Assembly (NCBI RefSeq): GCF_033100135.1
Contig: NZ_CP136920.1
Location: forward strand, 1,488,001-1,552,000
Source: Rubellicoccus peritrichatus
Lineage (GTDB): Bacteria; Verrucomicrobiota; Verrucomicrobiia; Opitutales; Cerasicoccaceae
DNA length: 64,000 nucleotides
Reading direction: 5' to 3'
Positions 17,278-25,413 of the stretch are shown piece by piece; within the stretch, counting starts at the first letter, position 1; each line of letters begins with the position of its first letter. The notes under the pieces are model-generated. The model searched no databases. It saw only the letters and a list, made by a program, of their open reading frames with translations, and had not been told where the DNA came from. Made by a program: the position numbers and the translations under genes.

Positions 17278-18012
17278 ATGTCCGATAATTTTGCACTTAT
17301 TGATCCGACTGCGAAACTGGGGGCAGCTTGTTCCATTGCTGCCTTTGCGGTGATCAAAGCCGGAGTTACTCTGGCTGATCGAGTCACTGTCGATCACCAT
17401 GCTGTGATTGGTGGGTTACCGCAGGACCTGCATTTTGATTCAGCGACAGATAGCGGCGTGATAATTGGCGAAGGCACGGTTATCCGTGAAGGTGTTACCA
17501 TCAACCGTGCCACGAAGCCAGGTGGGAACACCGTGGTTGGTGCGAACTGCTTTCTTATGGCCAACAGCCACCTCGGTCATGATGTGCAACTGGGTGATCA
17601 TGTGATTTTGGCCAATGGCGTCCTGCTCGGCGGGCATATTATTGTCGAGGATCATTGTTTCCTTGGAGGTGCGGCTGTCTTTCATCAATACATCAGAGTG
17701 GGAGAGGGTGCGATTATCAGTGGTGGTTCGCGCATGGCTCACGATGTTCCGCCTTTTGCCCTGGCATCCGACTATAGCCGTATACGTGGTTTGAACCTGA
17801 TTGGCATGAAGCGCCGTGGTTTTTCCCAGGAAGAAATCAGCGATGTCAAAGCCTGTTACAAGGCTGTCTATTTCCAACCTGGCGATCCGGCGCGAAAAGC
17901 AAAAGCAGCGCTTGATTCCGGTTTGTTCAAAACCAGCAGAGGCGAGCACTTCCTGCGCTTCTTTGAATCGGGCAAACGCGGATTTATCCGTTCGGATAAC
18001 GAGCGCGGATGA
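17278..18012 (+). CDS. lpxA: UDP-N-acetylglucosamine O-acyltransferase LpxA
   Basis: First lipid A step: acyl transfer from acyl-ACP to UDP-GlcNAc. 244 residues, slightly shorter than E. coli LpxA (262). Left-handed beta-helix hexapeptide repeats run from about 10 to 180; the catalytic His lies in ANGVLLGGHIIVED, followed by GGAAVFHQYIRVGEGAIISGGS, DVPPFALA, and NLIGMKRRGFSQEEI, which separates LpxA from LpxD and other transferases. The C-terminal helical part ends FFESGKRGFIRSDNERG. Presence implies an LPS-bearing outer membrane. Preceded by the unknown 16626 gene at 4 bp. Confidence 0.93.
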   Translation: MSDNFALIDPTAKLGAACSIAAFAVIKAGVTLADRVTVDHHAVIGGLPQDLHFDSATDSGVIIGEGTVIREGVTINRATKPGGNTVVGANCFLMANSHLGHDVQLGDHVILANGVLLGGHIIVEDHCFLGGAAVFHQYIRVGEGAIISGGSRMAHDVPPFALASDYSRIRGLNLIGMKRRGFSQEEISDVKACYKAVYFQPGDPARKAKAALDSGLFKTSRGEHFLRFFESGKRGFIRSDNERG

Positions 18013-18016
18013 ATGA

Positions 18017-18088
18017 AAGGCAGTAAGAAGTAAGTAGGCAGAATTAAGCAGTCATTTCCAGATCTTCTGCCTTCTCTCTTCTTACTTC
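18017..18088. repeat. Inverted repeat between lpxA and pdxA
   Basis: AAGGCAGTAAGAAGTAAGTA and the following GGCAGAA (18017-18043) pair imperfectly with TTCTGCCTTC...TTCTTACTTC (18065-18088). A related right half-arm occurs at about 14060-14085 before ftsY, so this is another small dispersed family. Confidence 0.6.
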
Positions 18089-18106
18089 ACACTCTATATT
18101 TCTCTC

Positions 18107-19018
18107 ATGTCTTTACCAATCGCAATAACCTGCGGAGATCCGGCTGGAGTTGGTCCGGAAATTATTGCTGATTGGTTGCGGCAGAACTCGTATCAACAGG
18201 ATGCTGTTTGTTTAATCGGCCCGCAGTCATGGTTGTCTGGTTGTGAGCACAAACATGCTAAAGTCGTTGGCTCCGCTGATTTTGTCGCAACTCCAGGTGA
18301 GCCGACAGTTGCTGGTGCGGAGATCGCGCGGGATGCACTTGAGGAGGCCGCCTATGGTTGTCGCCAGGGACGTTACAGCGCAGTGGTTACTGCGCCGATC
18401 AGCAAAGCCTGGATGCAGCAGGCGGGTTTCGCCTATCCCGGGCATACCGAATTCTTTGCAGACCGTTGGTTTGGCGAGCCATCAATGGCGTTCGCTGGAG
18501 GAAAGATGCGAGTGGTCCTTGCCACCTGGCATATTCCGCTGAGTGAAGTGCCGAATCACATGAATCAGGAGACGATTGAGCGGGCGGTGAAAAATGCTTC
18601 ATTCCTTGCTGAGCGTCTGGGCGCCGTCTCGCCACGCATTGGTGTTTGCGGGCTCAACCCGCATGCTGGAGAAGGTGGCTTGCTTGGGTTTGAAGAACAG
18701 GGTGTGATTGATCCGATTCTCGATGATCTGCGCGGGATATATCATGGCCTGTCAAAGTGCCTGCCCTCTGACACCTTATTCTGGAGGCATCTGCAGGGCG
18801 ACTTTGATGTCGTGGTTGCGCTCTATCATGATCAGGGATTGGGGCCACTCAAGACAGTGGATTTCGAAAGTGCAGCCAACCTTACCTTGGGCCTGCCCTT
18901 TGTCCGCACCAGTCCGGATCACGGAACCGCCTTTGACATAGCAGGTAAGGGCATCGCCAAAACGACCAGCTTCAGCAACGCAGTTGCTCTCGCCAAACGC
19001 TTGTCGCTGAGCATGTAG
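18107..19018 (+). CDS. pdxA: 4-hydroxythreonine-4-phosphate dehydrogenase
   Basis: Pyridoxal phosphate synthesis (DXP-dependent route): NAD-dependent oxidation and decarboxylation of 4-phosphohydroxy-threonine. 303 residues, a little short of the usual ~320-330. Motifs: ITCGDPAGVGPEI at the N-terminus, VTAPISKAWMQQAGFAYPGHTEFFA with the metal-binding His, HIPLSEVPNHM, CGLNPHAGEGG, and VALYHDQGLGPLKT with a second metal His, then FVRTSPDHGTAFDIAGKG. All expected metal and substrate residues are present. It is separated from lpxA by a hairpin repeat and followed 19 bp later by a small membrane protein gene. Confidence 0.95.
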   Translation: MSLPIAITCGDPAGVGPEIIADWLRQNSYQQDAVCLIGPQSWLSGCEHKHAKVVGSADFVATPGEPTVAGAEIARDALEEAAYGCRQGRYSAVVTAPISKAWMQQAGFAYPGHTEFFADRWFGEPSMAFAGGKMRVVLATWHIPLSEVPNHMNQETIERAVKNASFLAERLGAVSPRIGVCGLNPHAGEGGLLGFEEQGVIDPILDDLRGIYHGLSKCLPSDTLFWRHLQGDFDVVVALYHDQGLGPLKTVDFESAANLTLGLPFVRTSPDHGTAFDIAGKGIAKTTSFSNAVALAKRLSLSM

Positions 19019-19037
19019 TGAAAGATAAATTGAAATA

Positions 19038-19439
19038 ATGAATGAGAAGAAAATAATTAGTGCGCTGGTGGTATTCCAGCTGTTCTTCATCGTTGTCGGA
19101 TGGTTATTTACTCATTACTTTGTGAAAATAAATGGAAGGAACATTCCAGGAATGGCAGATGAGCTTTGGCCTGCATCTGTGTTATTTGTTAAAGGATACT
19201 TTTTGTGGTTCATATTGGTTAGCCTGATGGTGTTCGGGTATTTCATATATGAGCAGTTAAATGAAATGAAGAAGGAAAAATCGATGCTTAAGCACTACTT
19301 GATTTCTGGATTGTTTTTGGGCATTTGTTTGGTAGTTGCCGGAAAAGGAATAATAGGTGCAGTTAATGGACCACAATATACTTTAATCAATGTTGATGAA
19401 GAGAAGGCTCAACTAGATAGATCGCACAACTCCGAGTAG
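19038..19439 (+). CDS. Small integral membrane protein, unknown
   Basis: No family recognised; 133 residues. Three strongly hydrophobic stretches at about 8-28, 54-72 and 86-106, with a charged loop (EQLNEMKKEKSML) between the second and third, and a hydrophilic C-terminus. Starts at an ATG 19 bp after pdxA, with no strong Shine-Dalgarno sequence. Base composition is more AT-rich than the pdxA side, as for the following genes up to 22 kb. Confidence 0.7.
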   Translation: MNEKKIISALVVFQLFFIVVGWLFTHYFVKINGRNIPGMADELWPASVLFVKGYFLWFILVSLMVFGYFIYEQLNEMKKEKSMLKHYLISGLFLGICLVVAGKGIIGAVNGPQYTLINVDEEKAQLDRSHNSE

Positions 19440-19477
19440 CTACACTATTCTTCGTGTATGACTTCTAACATTCAGCA

Positions 19478-20020
19478 ATGAAAACGGAATTTATCGAAGT
19501 TGAGCCCAAGACGGGATTGCTGATTGGGTCCGTTATGATTCTCGCTGGAATTCTTTTCACCGGCTGGAAAATAAATCGAATTTTCGTTGAGCTATCGACT
19601 TATTCATGGATTCAGACAACTGCTGAAATGCACTCAGCTGAATTCGATACGCAGACAAGAAGCTCGGGATCAGGTGTAAGCTATCATGGCGATTTCAACT
19701 ACAGCTACTTCGTCGACGGGCAAGAATATTTTGGCAACCGATACGATGCTAAAGGTCGGATGCAAACCGGATTGAAGAAACAGGCAAGGGAGTTTGAAGA
19801 AAACCTAAAGGTGAGCGCATCAGTTCCCGTATACTATGATCCAGAGGATCCATCCAGTAGCTTGTTGAAGAAAGGAATTACTGAGGATACTTCTGTTAGG
19901 TTTGTCTTTAGTTTATTTCTAGTGGGCGTTGGATTATTTACTATCCGTTACCAATTAAAGCGCATGGCTAAACAGGATCCCGGGCAACACTCGCCGATCC
20001 AGAGACCACCTTTTGCTTAA
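19478..20020 (+). CDS. DUF3592-type membrane protein
   Basis: 180 residues with two membrane helices, at about 13-33 and 140-160, enclosing a globular extracytoplasmic part. The pattern WIQTTAEMHSAEF, GDFNYSYFVDGQEYFGNRY and VPVYYDPEDPSSSLLKKG matches DUF3592 domains, whose function is unknown but which occur in envelope-associated bacterial proteins. It follows the 19038 gene by 38 bp; both may be one unit. Confidence 0.8.
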   Translation: MKTEFIEVEPKTGLLIGSVMILAGILFTGWKINRIFVELSTYSWIQTTAEMHSAEFDTQTRSSGSGVSYHGDFNYSYFVDGQEYFGNRYDAKGRMQTGLKKQAREFEENLKVSASVPVYYDPEDPSSSLLKKGITEDTSVRFVFSLFLVGVGLFTIRYQLKRMAKQDPGQHSPIQRPPFA

Positions 20021-20166
20021 TCAGTCGGTTTGAAATATCAGGCCATATCGAACCCATGAGTATTTGCCGGAGGCCTCCTTGATCCTGGTACCTGCGCGAG
20101 CGAACCAGCCATGACGTGTTCCCCAAAACAGCCGAGAGCCATAGCACATCGTTCACTCCCAGGGAC
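20021..20166 (-). pseudogene. Possible decayed C-terminal extension of the 20167-20922 gene
   Basis: Directly after the stop at 20167, the minus strand in a shifted frame encodes LFWGTRHGWFARAGT and SGKYSWVRYGLIFQ, aromatic-rich like the final 55 residues of the neighbouring paralogue (DHATWGVLYRSEGDDSELYLY). A stop in that frame near 20134 breaks it. The simplest reading is that the first paralogue once had the same tail and lost it through indels. This is by eye only. Confidence 0.35.
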
Positions 20167-20922
20167 TCAATCCCCATATGTTCCATCCCATACAGAACTA
20201 AGAACATCATCTACAATTTCATCGTAGTAATCAGGCATGTAAATATTAAGCCTCGTAAGCATCAACTCATACTCGTCCGAGCTAGTACTATCTATTTCGT
20301 AAGCCTTTTGAGTGACTTTGGTATAACTGCCCCAAAGTGCCTCATTTGTAAAAAAGGCCGTAAAACTATCTCCGTCAGAAAGACCGAGTCCGGAAAAGTC
20401 TTTATCTATCACTGTAAAAAAACAAATGTAGACCCCGCTGCTGTAACCATGATCGATATGAAGCCTTTGAGAGCCTGAAGTTCCGGCTGATTGCAGCCAA
20501 GGTTCGACATAGAATTGAGTTACTTCACTATCAGAGCCATAGCTAATGTCTCCATCATGGTAGGACGAAACGTAAAAGGCATTAGGTGGTGTGGAAATTT
20601 CAACTTCACTACCCGAACCAAACGAATCTTCACCATAACCATATTCGTTACCATGATAATGATTAACTTTTACAGAATCATAATCGCCATCACCATCAAG
20701 ATCACCATTCAATGAGAGTCGTGCGTCAAATGATTTCATGTATATTTCATTATCCTGGTGTTCAGTTTTTATTTTTTCGAGGTCATCTTTATCAATGGCT
20801 CCTTTTGTATAGATGCAGGTGTAGCCATTGATTTCTAAATAGTAAACGTATAGGTCGTCATCTGTCGTTGCCACTAAGCCAGAGTAGATAGCTAAAGATA
20901 ATAATATTAGTAGGTGTTTCAT
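20167..20922 (-). CDS. Secreted protein with DxDxDG calcium-loop-like motif (paralogue 1)
   Basis: Exported protein, 251 residues, no named family. Signal peptide about 1-19 (MKHLLILLSLAIYSGLVAT). Residues ~72-80 read NGDLDGDGDYD, an EF-hand/dockerin-like acidic loop; FYVSSYHDGDISYGSDSEVTQ follows, and the protein ends YYDEIVDDVLSSVWDGTYGD. It aligns along its length with the next gene upstream (20958-21896), sharing YVxYLEINGYT, the acidic loop, YGSDS and the EIVDDVL stretch, but lacks that gene's last ~55 residues. Tandem duplication is clear. Calcium binding is inferred only from the loop. Confidence 0.8.
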   Translation of the reverse strand: MKHLLILLSLAIYSGLVATTDDDLYVYYLEINGYTCIYTKGAIDKDDLEKIKTEHQDNEIYMKSFDARLSLNGDLDGDGDYDSVKVNHYHGNEYGYGEDSFGSGSEVEISTPPNAFYVSSYHDGDISYGSDSEVTQFYVEPWLQSAGTSGSQRLHIDHGYSSGVYICFFTVIDKDFSGLGLSDGDSFTAFFTNEALWGSYTKVTQKAYEIDSTSSDEYELMLTRLNIYMPDYYDEIVDDVLSSVWDGTYGD

Positions 20923-20957
20923 GGTTTTTCGAATTTAAAATTAACAGTTGTTGGATA

Positions 20958-21896
20958 TCAAAGCCGATGAAAATGGCGTCCTCTAATTTCCCTAAAGGTA
21001 TACAAATATAGCTCGGAATCATCACCTTCACTGCGATACAAAACACCCCAGGTTGCATGATCATTCATATACAAGATAATGCCACTTTCATCGACTGCAT
21101 GGACATAGCTCCAAATATTTTTAAGATCTACTCGGCTGAGTCCGCTGTCATAGCTTCCGTCCCATATGGGATTAAGCACATCGTCTACGATCTCATCATA
21201 ATAACCGGGCAAGTTATCGGAAATTGAACTAAGTAAGGTGGTGTATAATTCGCTGGTTTGACTGTTTACGCGATGAGCTCTTTGTAAGATTTGGGTACTT
21301 TCGATGACATCCTCGAAATCAACATGAGAATAATCGCCATCGGAAAGCCCAAGATCAGAAAGGCTATAATCCAGGACGATGAACATACTAATGAACTCTC
21401 CATTGTAACTTTCATCGATGCCAAGCTCCCACGCTATGCTTTCATCATCCTGAAGCAGAGGAGTGAGGTGCATCTGAGTTATGGCGCTATCGGAACCATA
21501 GGCTCTGACTCCATCATCAGAAGAAGAAACGTAATACGCACCAGGGGAATCGGAGAACCTGATTTCACTGCCTATTCCGAATGAATCATCAGCATTCCCA
21601 GTCATATGCGTAGTCGAGAATGTAGCTTCATAATAGCTGATTACGCTGGTGTCATAAGTTCCATTACCATCCAGGTCTCCATTAAATGAAAATTGGGCAT
21701 CGTCCGTTTTAAGGTAAAACTCTGAGGCACTTTGATCACTATCCTTTTGAGTAAGAGATTCAGTATTAATATAGCCATAAACGTAGACTATAGTGTAACC
21801 GTTAATTTCGATGTAATTAACATAGAGGTCATTCTCAGCTTTTAACGAAAAAACATGTATGCCATAGAAAAAAACAAAATAGAATATAGTTTTCAT
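20958..21896 (-). CDS. Secreted protein with DxDxNG calcium-loop-like motif (paralogue 2)
   Basis: 312 residues, tandem paralogue of the 20167 gene. Signal peptide about 1-20 (MKTIFYFVFFYGIHVFSLKA). NGDLDGNGTYD is the acidic loop; YGSDSAITQ and YYDEIVDDVLNPIWDGSYDS align with the paralogue, followed by a unique tail with IWSYVHAVDESGIILYMNDH and YLYTFREIRG. The two genes lie head to tail with a 35-bp gap and are AT-rich. Function unknown; a surface or exported role is likely from the signal peptide. Confidence 0.8.
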   Translation of the reverse strand: MKTIFYFVFFYGIHVFSLKAENDLYVNYIEINGYTIVYVYGYINTESLTQKDSDQSASEFYLKTDDAQFSFNGDLDGNGTYDTSVISYYEATFSTTHMTGNADDSFGIGSEIRFSDSPGAYYVSSSDDGVRAYGSDSAITQMHLTPLLQDDESIAWELGIDESYNGEFISMFIVLDYSLSDLGLSDGDYSHVDFEDVIESTQILQRAHRVNSQTSELYTTLLSSISDNLPGYYDEIVDDVLNPIWDGSYDSGLSRVDLKNIWSYVHAVDESGIILYMNDHATWGVLYRSEGDDSELYLYTFREIRGRHFHRL

Positions 21897-22338
21897 GATG
21901 GTATTCTTTAAGTATCAGAGTTGAAGGGGCATATTTTACTATGCGAAAAATTAATAGAAGATTAACGCCTGCCACTTTTCGTTAAACCGAGAGGCAATAT
22001 CTGCGTAAATACCTCCAGTAAATCTAGGTCAGAAACCATATTGTTGTGTAGCCTGGAGCATTCTAAATGAATTTTCTCCTGGTAAGCAGGTGACAGAAAA
22101 CTGGAGTCGAGGATTTTAAAGCATGAAGATGAGATGTTTTTATTTTCCTCAAATTAAATGCTAAGTGTTGTAAGTTCCTAATGAATAAGAGGTTTACGTT
22201 CAACTTTCAGATGGCGTTTAAGTGAGATTGCATAATTTCTCAAAAAATTGAGATCCAATTAGCGAAAGCTGACGTATATATGTGTATCAGTATCTTGGAT
22301 CGACTTTCTGAGATGATCTGATTATATTACAATCGCTG
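21897..22338. other. AT-rich intergenic region, no gene recognised
   Basis: A 442-bp gap between the divergent 21896 gene and the sigma factor gene. I see no open frame with coding character, tRNA, or hairpin repeat. It must contain the promoters of both flanking units; no confident -35/-10 pair could be picked by eye. Confidence 0.6.
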
Positions 22339-22935
22339 GTGTTTTCATCGAATACATCATCTGAGGTTTCCAGTGCACAGGAGGTTTCGGACGACGAGCT
22401 TGTGGCCAGAATCGCCACGGGAGACCGTGGTGCGCTTGCGCTGCTTTATGAGCGTTACAGCAGTCTGATTTTTACCGTAGCGATGGAGATCACTTTTGAA
22501 AAACATACGGCAGAAGAAGTGCTTCAGGATGCCTTTGTTCGGATCTGGAAACATGCTGCTTCCTTTGACGCCAAGAGGTCGGCCTTTAGCACTTGGGCGC
22601 TTAGCATCACCCGGAACCTCTGTCTCGATCGCCTGCGGGCAAAGAAGCGTCGACCAACTTTTGATGTTGATATCAATGAAACGGATCACGTCGCCACGGA
22701 AGGAGCTGAGGCTATTATTGGACAAGCCGCCATCGGCGACACACGAAAACTCGTTTCATATGCAGTTCACCAATTGGAGCCGGAAGAACGTCGCTGTATC
22801 GAGCTCTCATATTTCGGTGGACTTTCACAAAGTGAGATTTCACGCAAATTGAATCAGCCACTTGGGACGGTTAAAGGGAGGATCCGTCGCAGTCTTTTAA
22901 AGCTCCGCGAAACCCTTGCTAGCTATGAATTCTGA
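22339..22935 (+). CDS. ECF-type RNA polymerase sigma factor (SigK-like)
   Basis: Alternative sigma factor, 198 residues, from a GTG at 22339. Sigma-70 region 2 spans about 30-100 (ALLYERYSSLIFTVAMEITF, EEVLQDAFVRIWKHA, STWALSITRNLCLDRLRAKKRR) and region 4 about 135-190 (LEPEERRCIELSYFGGLSQSEI, PLGTVKGRIRRSLLKLRE). The pattern and its partner put it in the SigK group controlled by an RskA-type anti-sigma factor. The anti-sigma gene overlaps its 3' end by 11 bases, so synthesis is coupled. The signal sensed is unknown. Confidence 0.93.
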   Translation: MFSSNTSSEVSSAQEVSDDELVARIATGDRGALALLYERYSSLIFTVAMEITFEKHTAEEVLQDAFVRIWKHAASFDAKRSAFSTWALSITRNLCLDRLRAKKRRPTFDVDINETDHVATEGAEAIIGQAAIGDTRKLVSYAVHQLEPEERRCIELSYFGGLSQSEISRKLNQPLGTVKGRIRRSLLKLRETLASYEF

Positions 22936-24025
22936 CTCAGCACATTCCCAGGAGCTAATTGCCTATGTTCTCGGTGAGATGAGTGCAGAGGAGGAGCGTA
23001 TCTTCGAACAGGAAATGGAAGAGGATCCGGTGCTGGCCAGTGAAGTACACGAGTTTAAGGCACTTTATCACTCAGTGGCTTATACAAAGCCACTCATTCC
23101 AGCTCCCGAAGGCGGTTTCAATCGTGTGCTTGAGAAGCTTGAGTCAGGGCACACTTTTTCGTGGCGGGAATCATTCTGGGCTCTGGGTGGACTTGCTGCC
23201 GGGATAGCCATTGCCATTGGTTTCAGTACGGGAGGTTTCTGGTCAGAGCAGGCAGATAACATCCTCGCTGCAGAAAACAGTGCCGAGGTGGAAGGGCTTT
23301 CCAGCGACACTGAGTCCGGGCGTTCAACTAATGACTCTTCAGAAACCATTGTCTATGTTCCAGCACCGGAAGAGTTGGGTGCTATGACGGATTCGATTGC
23401 AACGCTAGAAGACGAGAATCAAAGACTAAGGACAACCATCATCAGAATCACTGAGGAGTTTGAAAAAGCTCAGCGTGACGCAAGTGATTTAAATGCATGG
23501 CGTGAACGCTATTTCGATTTAGACACTGGTATTTCCCGTTGGTCAGTGCTCAGCCTGGGACAAGCCTCAAACATCCCAGCAGGGATGACCTTAACGGATT
23601 ACCTTGAGCAATTATCAGCCACGGATCCTGCCATCATTGAGGCCGGCGAATTCGCATCGGTCGATGCCGGAGTGGCGTCGACTCCGCCTCTAGTTGACAA
23701 CAGCCAAACTGATGGAAGTTCATCAACAAATGCCATGGTTCTCTGGGACGAAACCGGTGACGAAGGCATTCTCGCCGTCACTGGTCTTCCGGAGACTCCT
23801 GAAGGCAGCAATTATCAAATGTGGCTGGTCGATGAGTCCGGTTTGGCAAGAAGTGCTGGAATATTACCCGATTTCCCTGAAGGTACCGGCCAGGCAGCGT
23901 TTGCCCTTCCGGAAACCAGTGCGAATGTCGGCACTGTTTTAATTACAGTTGAGCCGACTGGCGGTAGTGAGTCTCCAACAGGTGCAACGGTTTTGGAAGG
24001 TCCGATTGCGACTGCTGCTGAGTAA
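22925..24025 (+). CDS. Anti-sigma factor, RskA-like
   Basis: Membrane-bound regulator that should hold the upstream sigma factor inactive. From the ATG at 22925, 366 residues. N-terminal zinc-less anti-sigma helix region (ELIAYVLGEMSAEEERIFEQ, about 8-45), a single membrane helix about 85-105 (ALGGLAAGIAIAIGF), a coiled-coil stretch about 150-185 (MTDSIATLEDENQRLRTTII), and a C-terminal RskA domain about 255-360 (GILAVTGLPETPEGSNYQMWLVDE, TVLITVEPTGGSESPTG). The periplasmic coiled coil is longer than in actinobacterial RskA. Release is likely by regulated proteolysis, which is known for the family but not seen here. Confidence 0.9.
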   Translation: MNSDSAHSQELIAYVLGEMSAEEERIFEQEMEEDPVLASEVHEFKALYHSVAYTKPLIPAPEGGFNRVLEKLESGHTFSWRESFWALGGLAAGIAIAIGFSTGGFWSEQADNILAAENSAEVEGLSSDTESGRSTNDSSETIVYVPAPEELGAMTDSIATLEDENQRLRTTIIRITEEFEKAQRDASDLNAWRERYFDLDTGISRWSVLSLGQASNIPAGMTLTDYLEQLSATDPAIIEAGEFASVDAGVASTPPLVDNSQTDGSSSTNAMVLWDETGDEGILAVTGLPETPEGSNYQMWLVDESGLARSAGILPDFPEGTGQAAFALPETSANVGTVLITVEPTGGSESPTGATVLEGPIATAAE

Positions 24026-24051
24026 GTGGTATGAGGATTTTCGAAAATAAA

Positions 24052-24079
24052 GGCACCTCCAGATTCTTTTGGAGGTGCC
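24052..24079. terminator. Bidirectional terminator between anti-sigma and 24110 genes
   Basis: GGCACCTCC and GGAGGTGCC form a perfect 9-bp stem with a 10-base loop. Read on the minus strand the stem is followed by TTTATTTT, so it fits best as the terminator of the minus-strand gene and serves the plus-strand gene as a stem without a T-run. Confidence 0.75.
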
Positions 24080-24109
24080 CTCGGATTTGGTGCTGATACA
24101 ACGAGTTAC

Positions 24110-24868
24110 TTACTCAGCACCATCCGTGACCATTGTTGCTGGCGAAATAGGAGGCGAAAGCTCCATCCATGACTCCGTCGAATATTGATATACGTATGGG
24201 CGGGTAAAACTGCTGGCCATGATCCAACCGTAGGTTTCATTCCAGAGATTGTAGGTGTTGAGTTCGTAGGGGCTGTCGCGAGCGACAAAGTGGTCATTGC
24301 CATATCGCCAGATATGCAGGTCGTCACTACTCAGGATCGGTCCCTCCTCGATGTAGAACCAGCCTATGTCCTGGATGTAGATATGTGGATAGAAGGCGAC
24401 ATACGCCCAACCCAGCGCCATTGTGTCGACCCAACCTGTGCCCAATCCGGGGTCGTAGGTTGAGGTTATATCCCCATGCCGATAGAGTAATTTTCCGTTA
24501 CCCACATACTCCTGATTCCATCGATCCCATTCGCTTTCGCTAAGGTTGAAATTGCCAATATTGCGCACAACCAAAGAAGGTGCTTTTAGCCTTATTTGTT
24601 GGGAATGTTTGGTTGCGATGGCGATAGCCAAGGTGATGCATCCCTGTGAAGGCGTTTCCATGACAGAGCTGGCCCAGACCTCCGCCCCGACTTGATAAGC
24701 GGATAAGACATGCATGACATCGCATGGTGTCCCATAAGCGTTTACCACTGCGATGTTTCCCACAGCAGGTTGTGATTCTGCTTTTAGATTTGAGAAGGCC
24801 AGGAGCGCTCCTAACAAGAGCAGACGAAAGGTGATTGGTATATGGTATCGATGTGTCTTGTGGTGCAT
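24110..24868 (-). CDS. Secreted Trp/Tyr-rich protein
   Basis: No named family; 252 residues from the ATG at 24868. The frame is open up to 25051, but the upstream part overlaps the Fe-S carrier gene and lacks signal-peptide features. A signal peptide covers about 1-30 (ITFRLLLLGALLAFSNLKAES). The last ~110 residues are strikingly aromatic: LGWAYVAFYPHIYIQDIGWF, DLHIWRYGNDHF, ETYGWIMASS and STESWMEL. This W/Y-rich, roughly repeating tail is like the C-termini of the 35491 and 37787 genes and may form a surface beta-rich module. It is divergent from the A-type carrier gene, 88 bp apart. Confidence 0.75.
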   Translation of the reverse strand: MHHKTHRYHIPITFRLLLLGALLAFSNLKAESQPAVGNIAVVNAYGTPCDVMHVLSAYQVGAEVWASSVMETPSQGCITLAIAIATKHSQQIRLKAPSLVVRNIGNFNLSESEWDRWNQEYVGNGKLLYRHGDITSTYDPGLGTGWVDTMALGWAYVAFYPHIYIQDIGWFYIEEGPILSSDDLHIWRYGNDHFVARDSPYELNTYNLWNETYGWIMASSFTRPYVYQYSTESWMELSPPISPATMVTDGAE

Positions 24869-24956
24869 ATCTATCGATACGCCAGAAAGCACAGATTGGA
24901 TGCCAAAAAATCCTCCGCTTGCATTTATTTGTAGTGCATGCTTAAATAAGGGATTA

Positions 24957-25334
24957 ATGAGTGCAGGAACTGCAGTAGATTTACCTGAAGGTGTTCGTTT
25001 GGGGGACGAACGCCTGGTCAAGCTTTCCCCGGAAGCCGGTGTCAAAGTCAATCAATTGGCGGAGCGTGAAGGCAAAGGGGAGTTGTTGCGGCTGGCAATT
25101 ACCGGTGGTGGTTGCAATGGCTTGTCCTACAAGATGAAATTCGTGGCAGAGCCCAAACGCGGTGACATCATGGTTGAGACAGGTGGCGCGACCGTTGTTG
25201 TGGACGTGAAGAGTGCGCTCTACATAAAAGGGACCGAAGTAGAGTATTCGAATGCTTTAGTCGCTGGGGGATTCAAGTTCGGAAATCCGAATGCCAAGGC
25301 GAGCTGCTCTTGCGGCGAGAGTTTTTCTGTCTGA
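24957..25334 (+). CDS. A-type iron-sulfur carrier protein (IscA/ErpA/SufA family)
   Basis: Transfers Fe-S clusters to apo-proteins in the cytoplasm. The start is the ATG at 24957 (125 residues); the frame is open further upstream but that part has no family similarity. The three ligand cysteines are visible: one in AITGGGCNGLSYKM and two in the C-terminal SCSCGESF. Also typical are VVVDVKSALYIKGTEVEYSN and GGFKFGNPNAKASC. Which of IscA, ErpA or SufA it corresponds to is not decidable here because no isc/suf genes are adjacent. It is followed after 79 bp by the sugar transferase gene. Confidence 0.93.
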   Translation: MSAGTAVDLPEGVRLGDERLVKLSPEAGVKVNQLAEREGKGELLRLAITGGGCNGLSYKMKFVAEPKRGDIMVETGGATVVVDVKSALYIKGTEVEYSNALVAGGFKFGNPNAKASCSCGESFSV

Positions 25335-25413
25335 GAGGGTGCCTGAAAGGTCTGACCGAGCAGGTGAGTTTTGGATTCGCGTTGTCGTACGAATTTTGTA
25401 ACCTTTTCACCTT

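Noticed and set aside
24753-24956. N-terminal extension of the A-type carrier gene
   Set aside because: The extension has no similarity to the family and overlaps the divergent gene's signal peptide; the ATG at 24957 gives the normal length.
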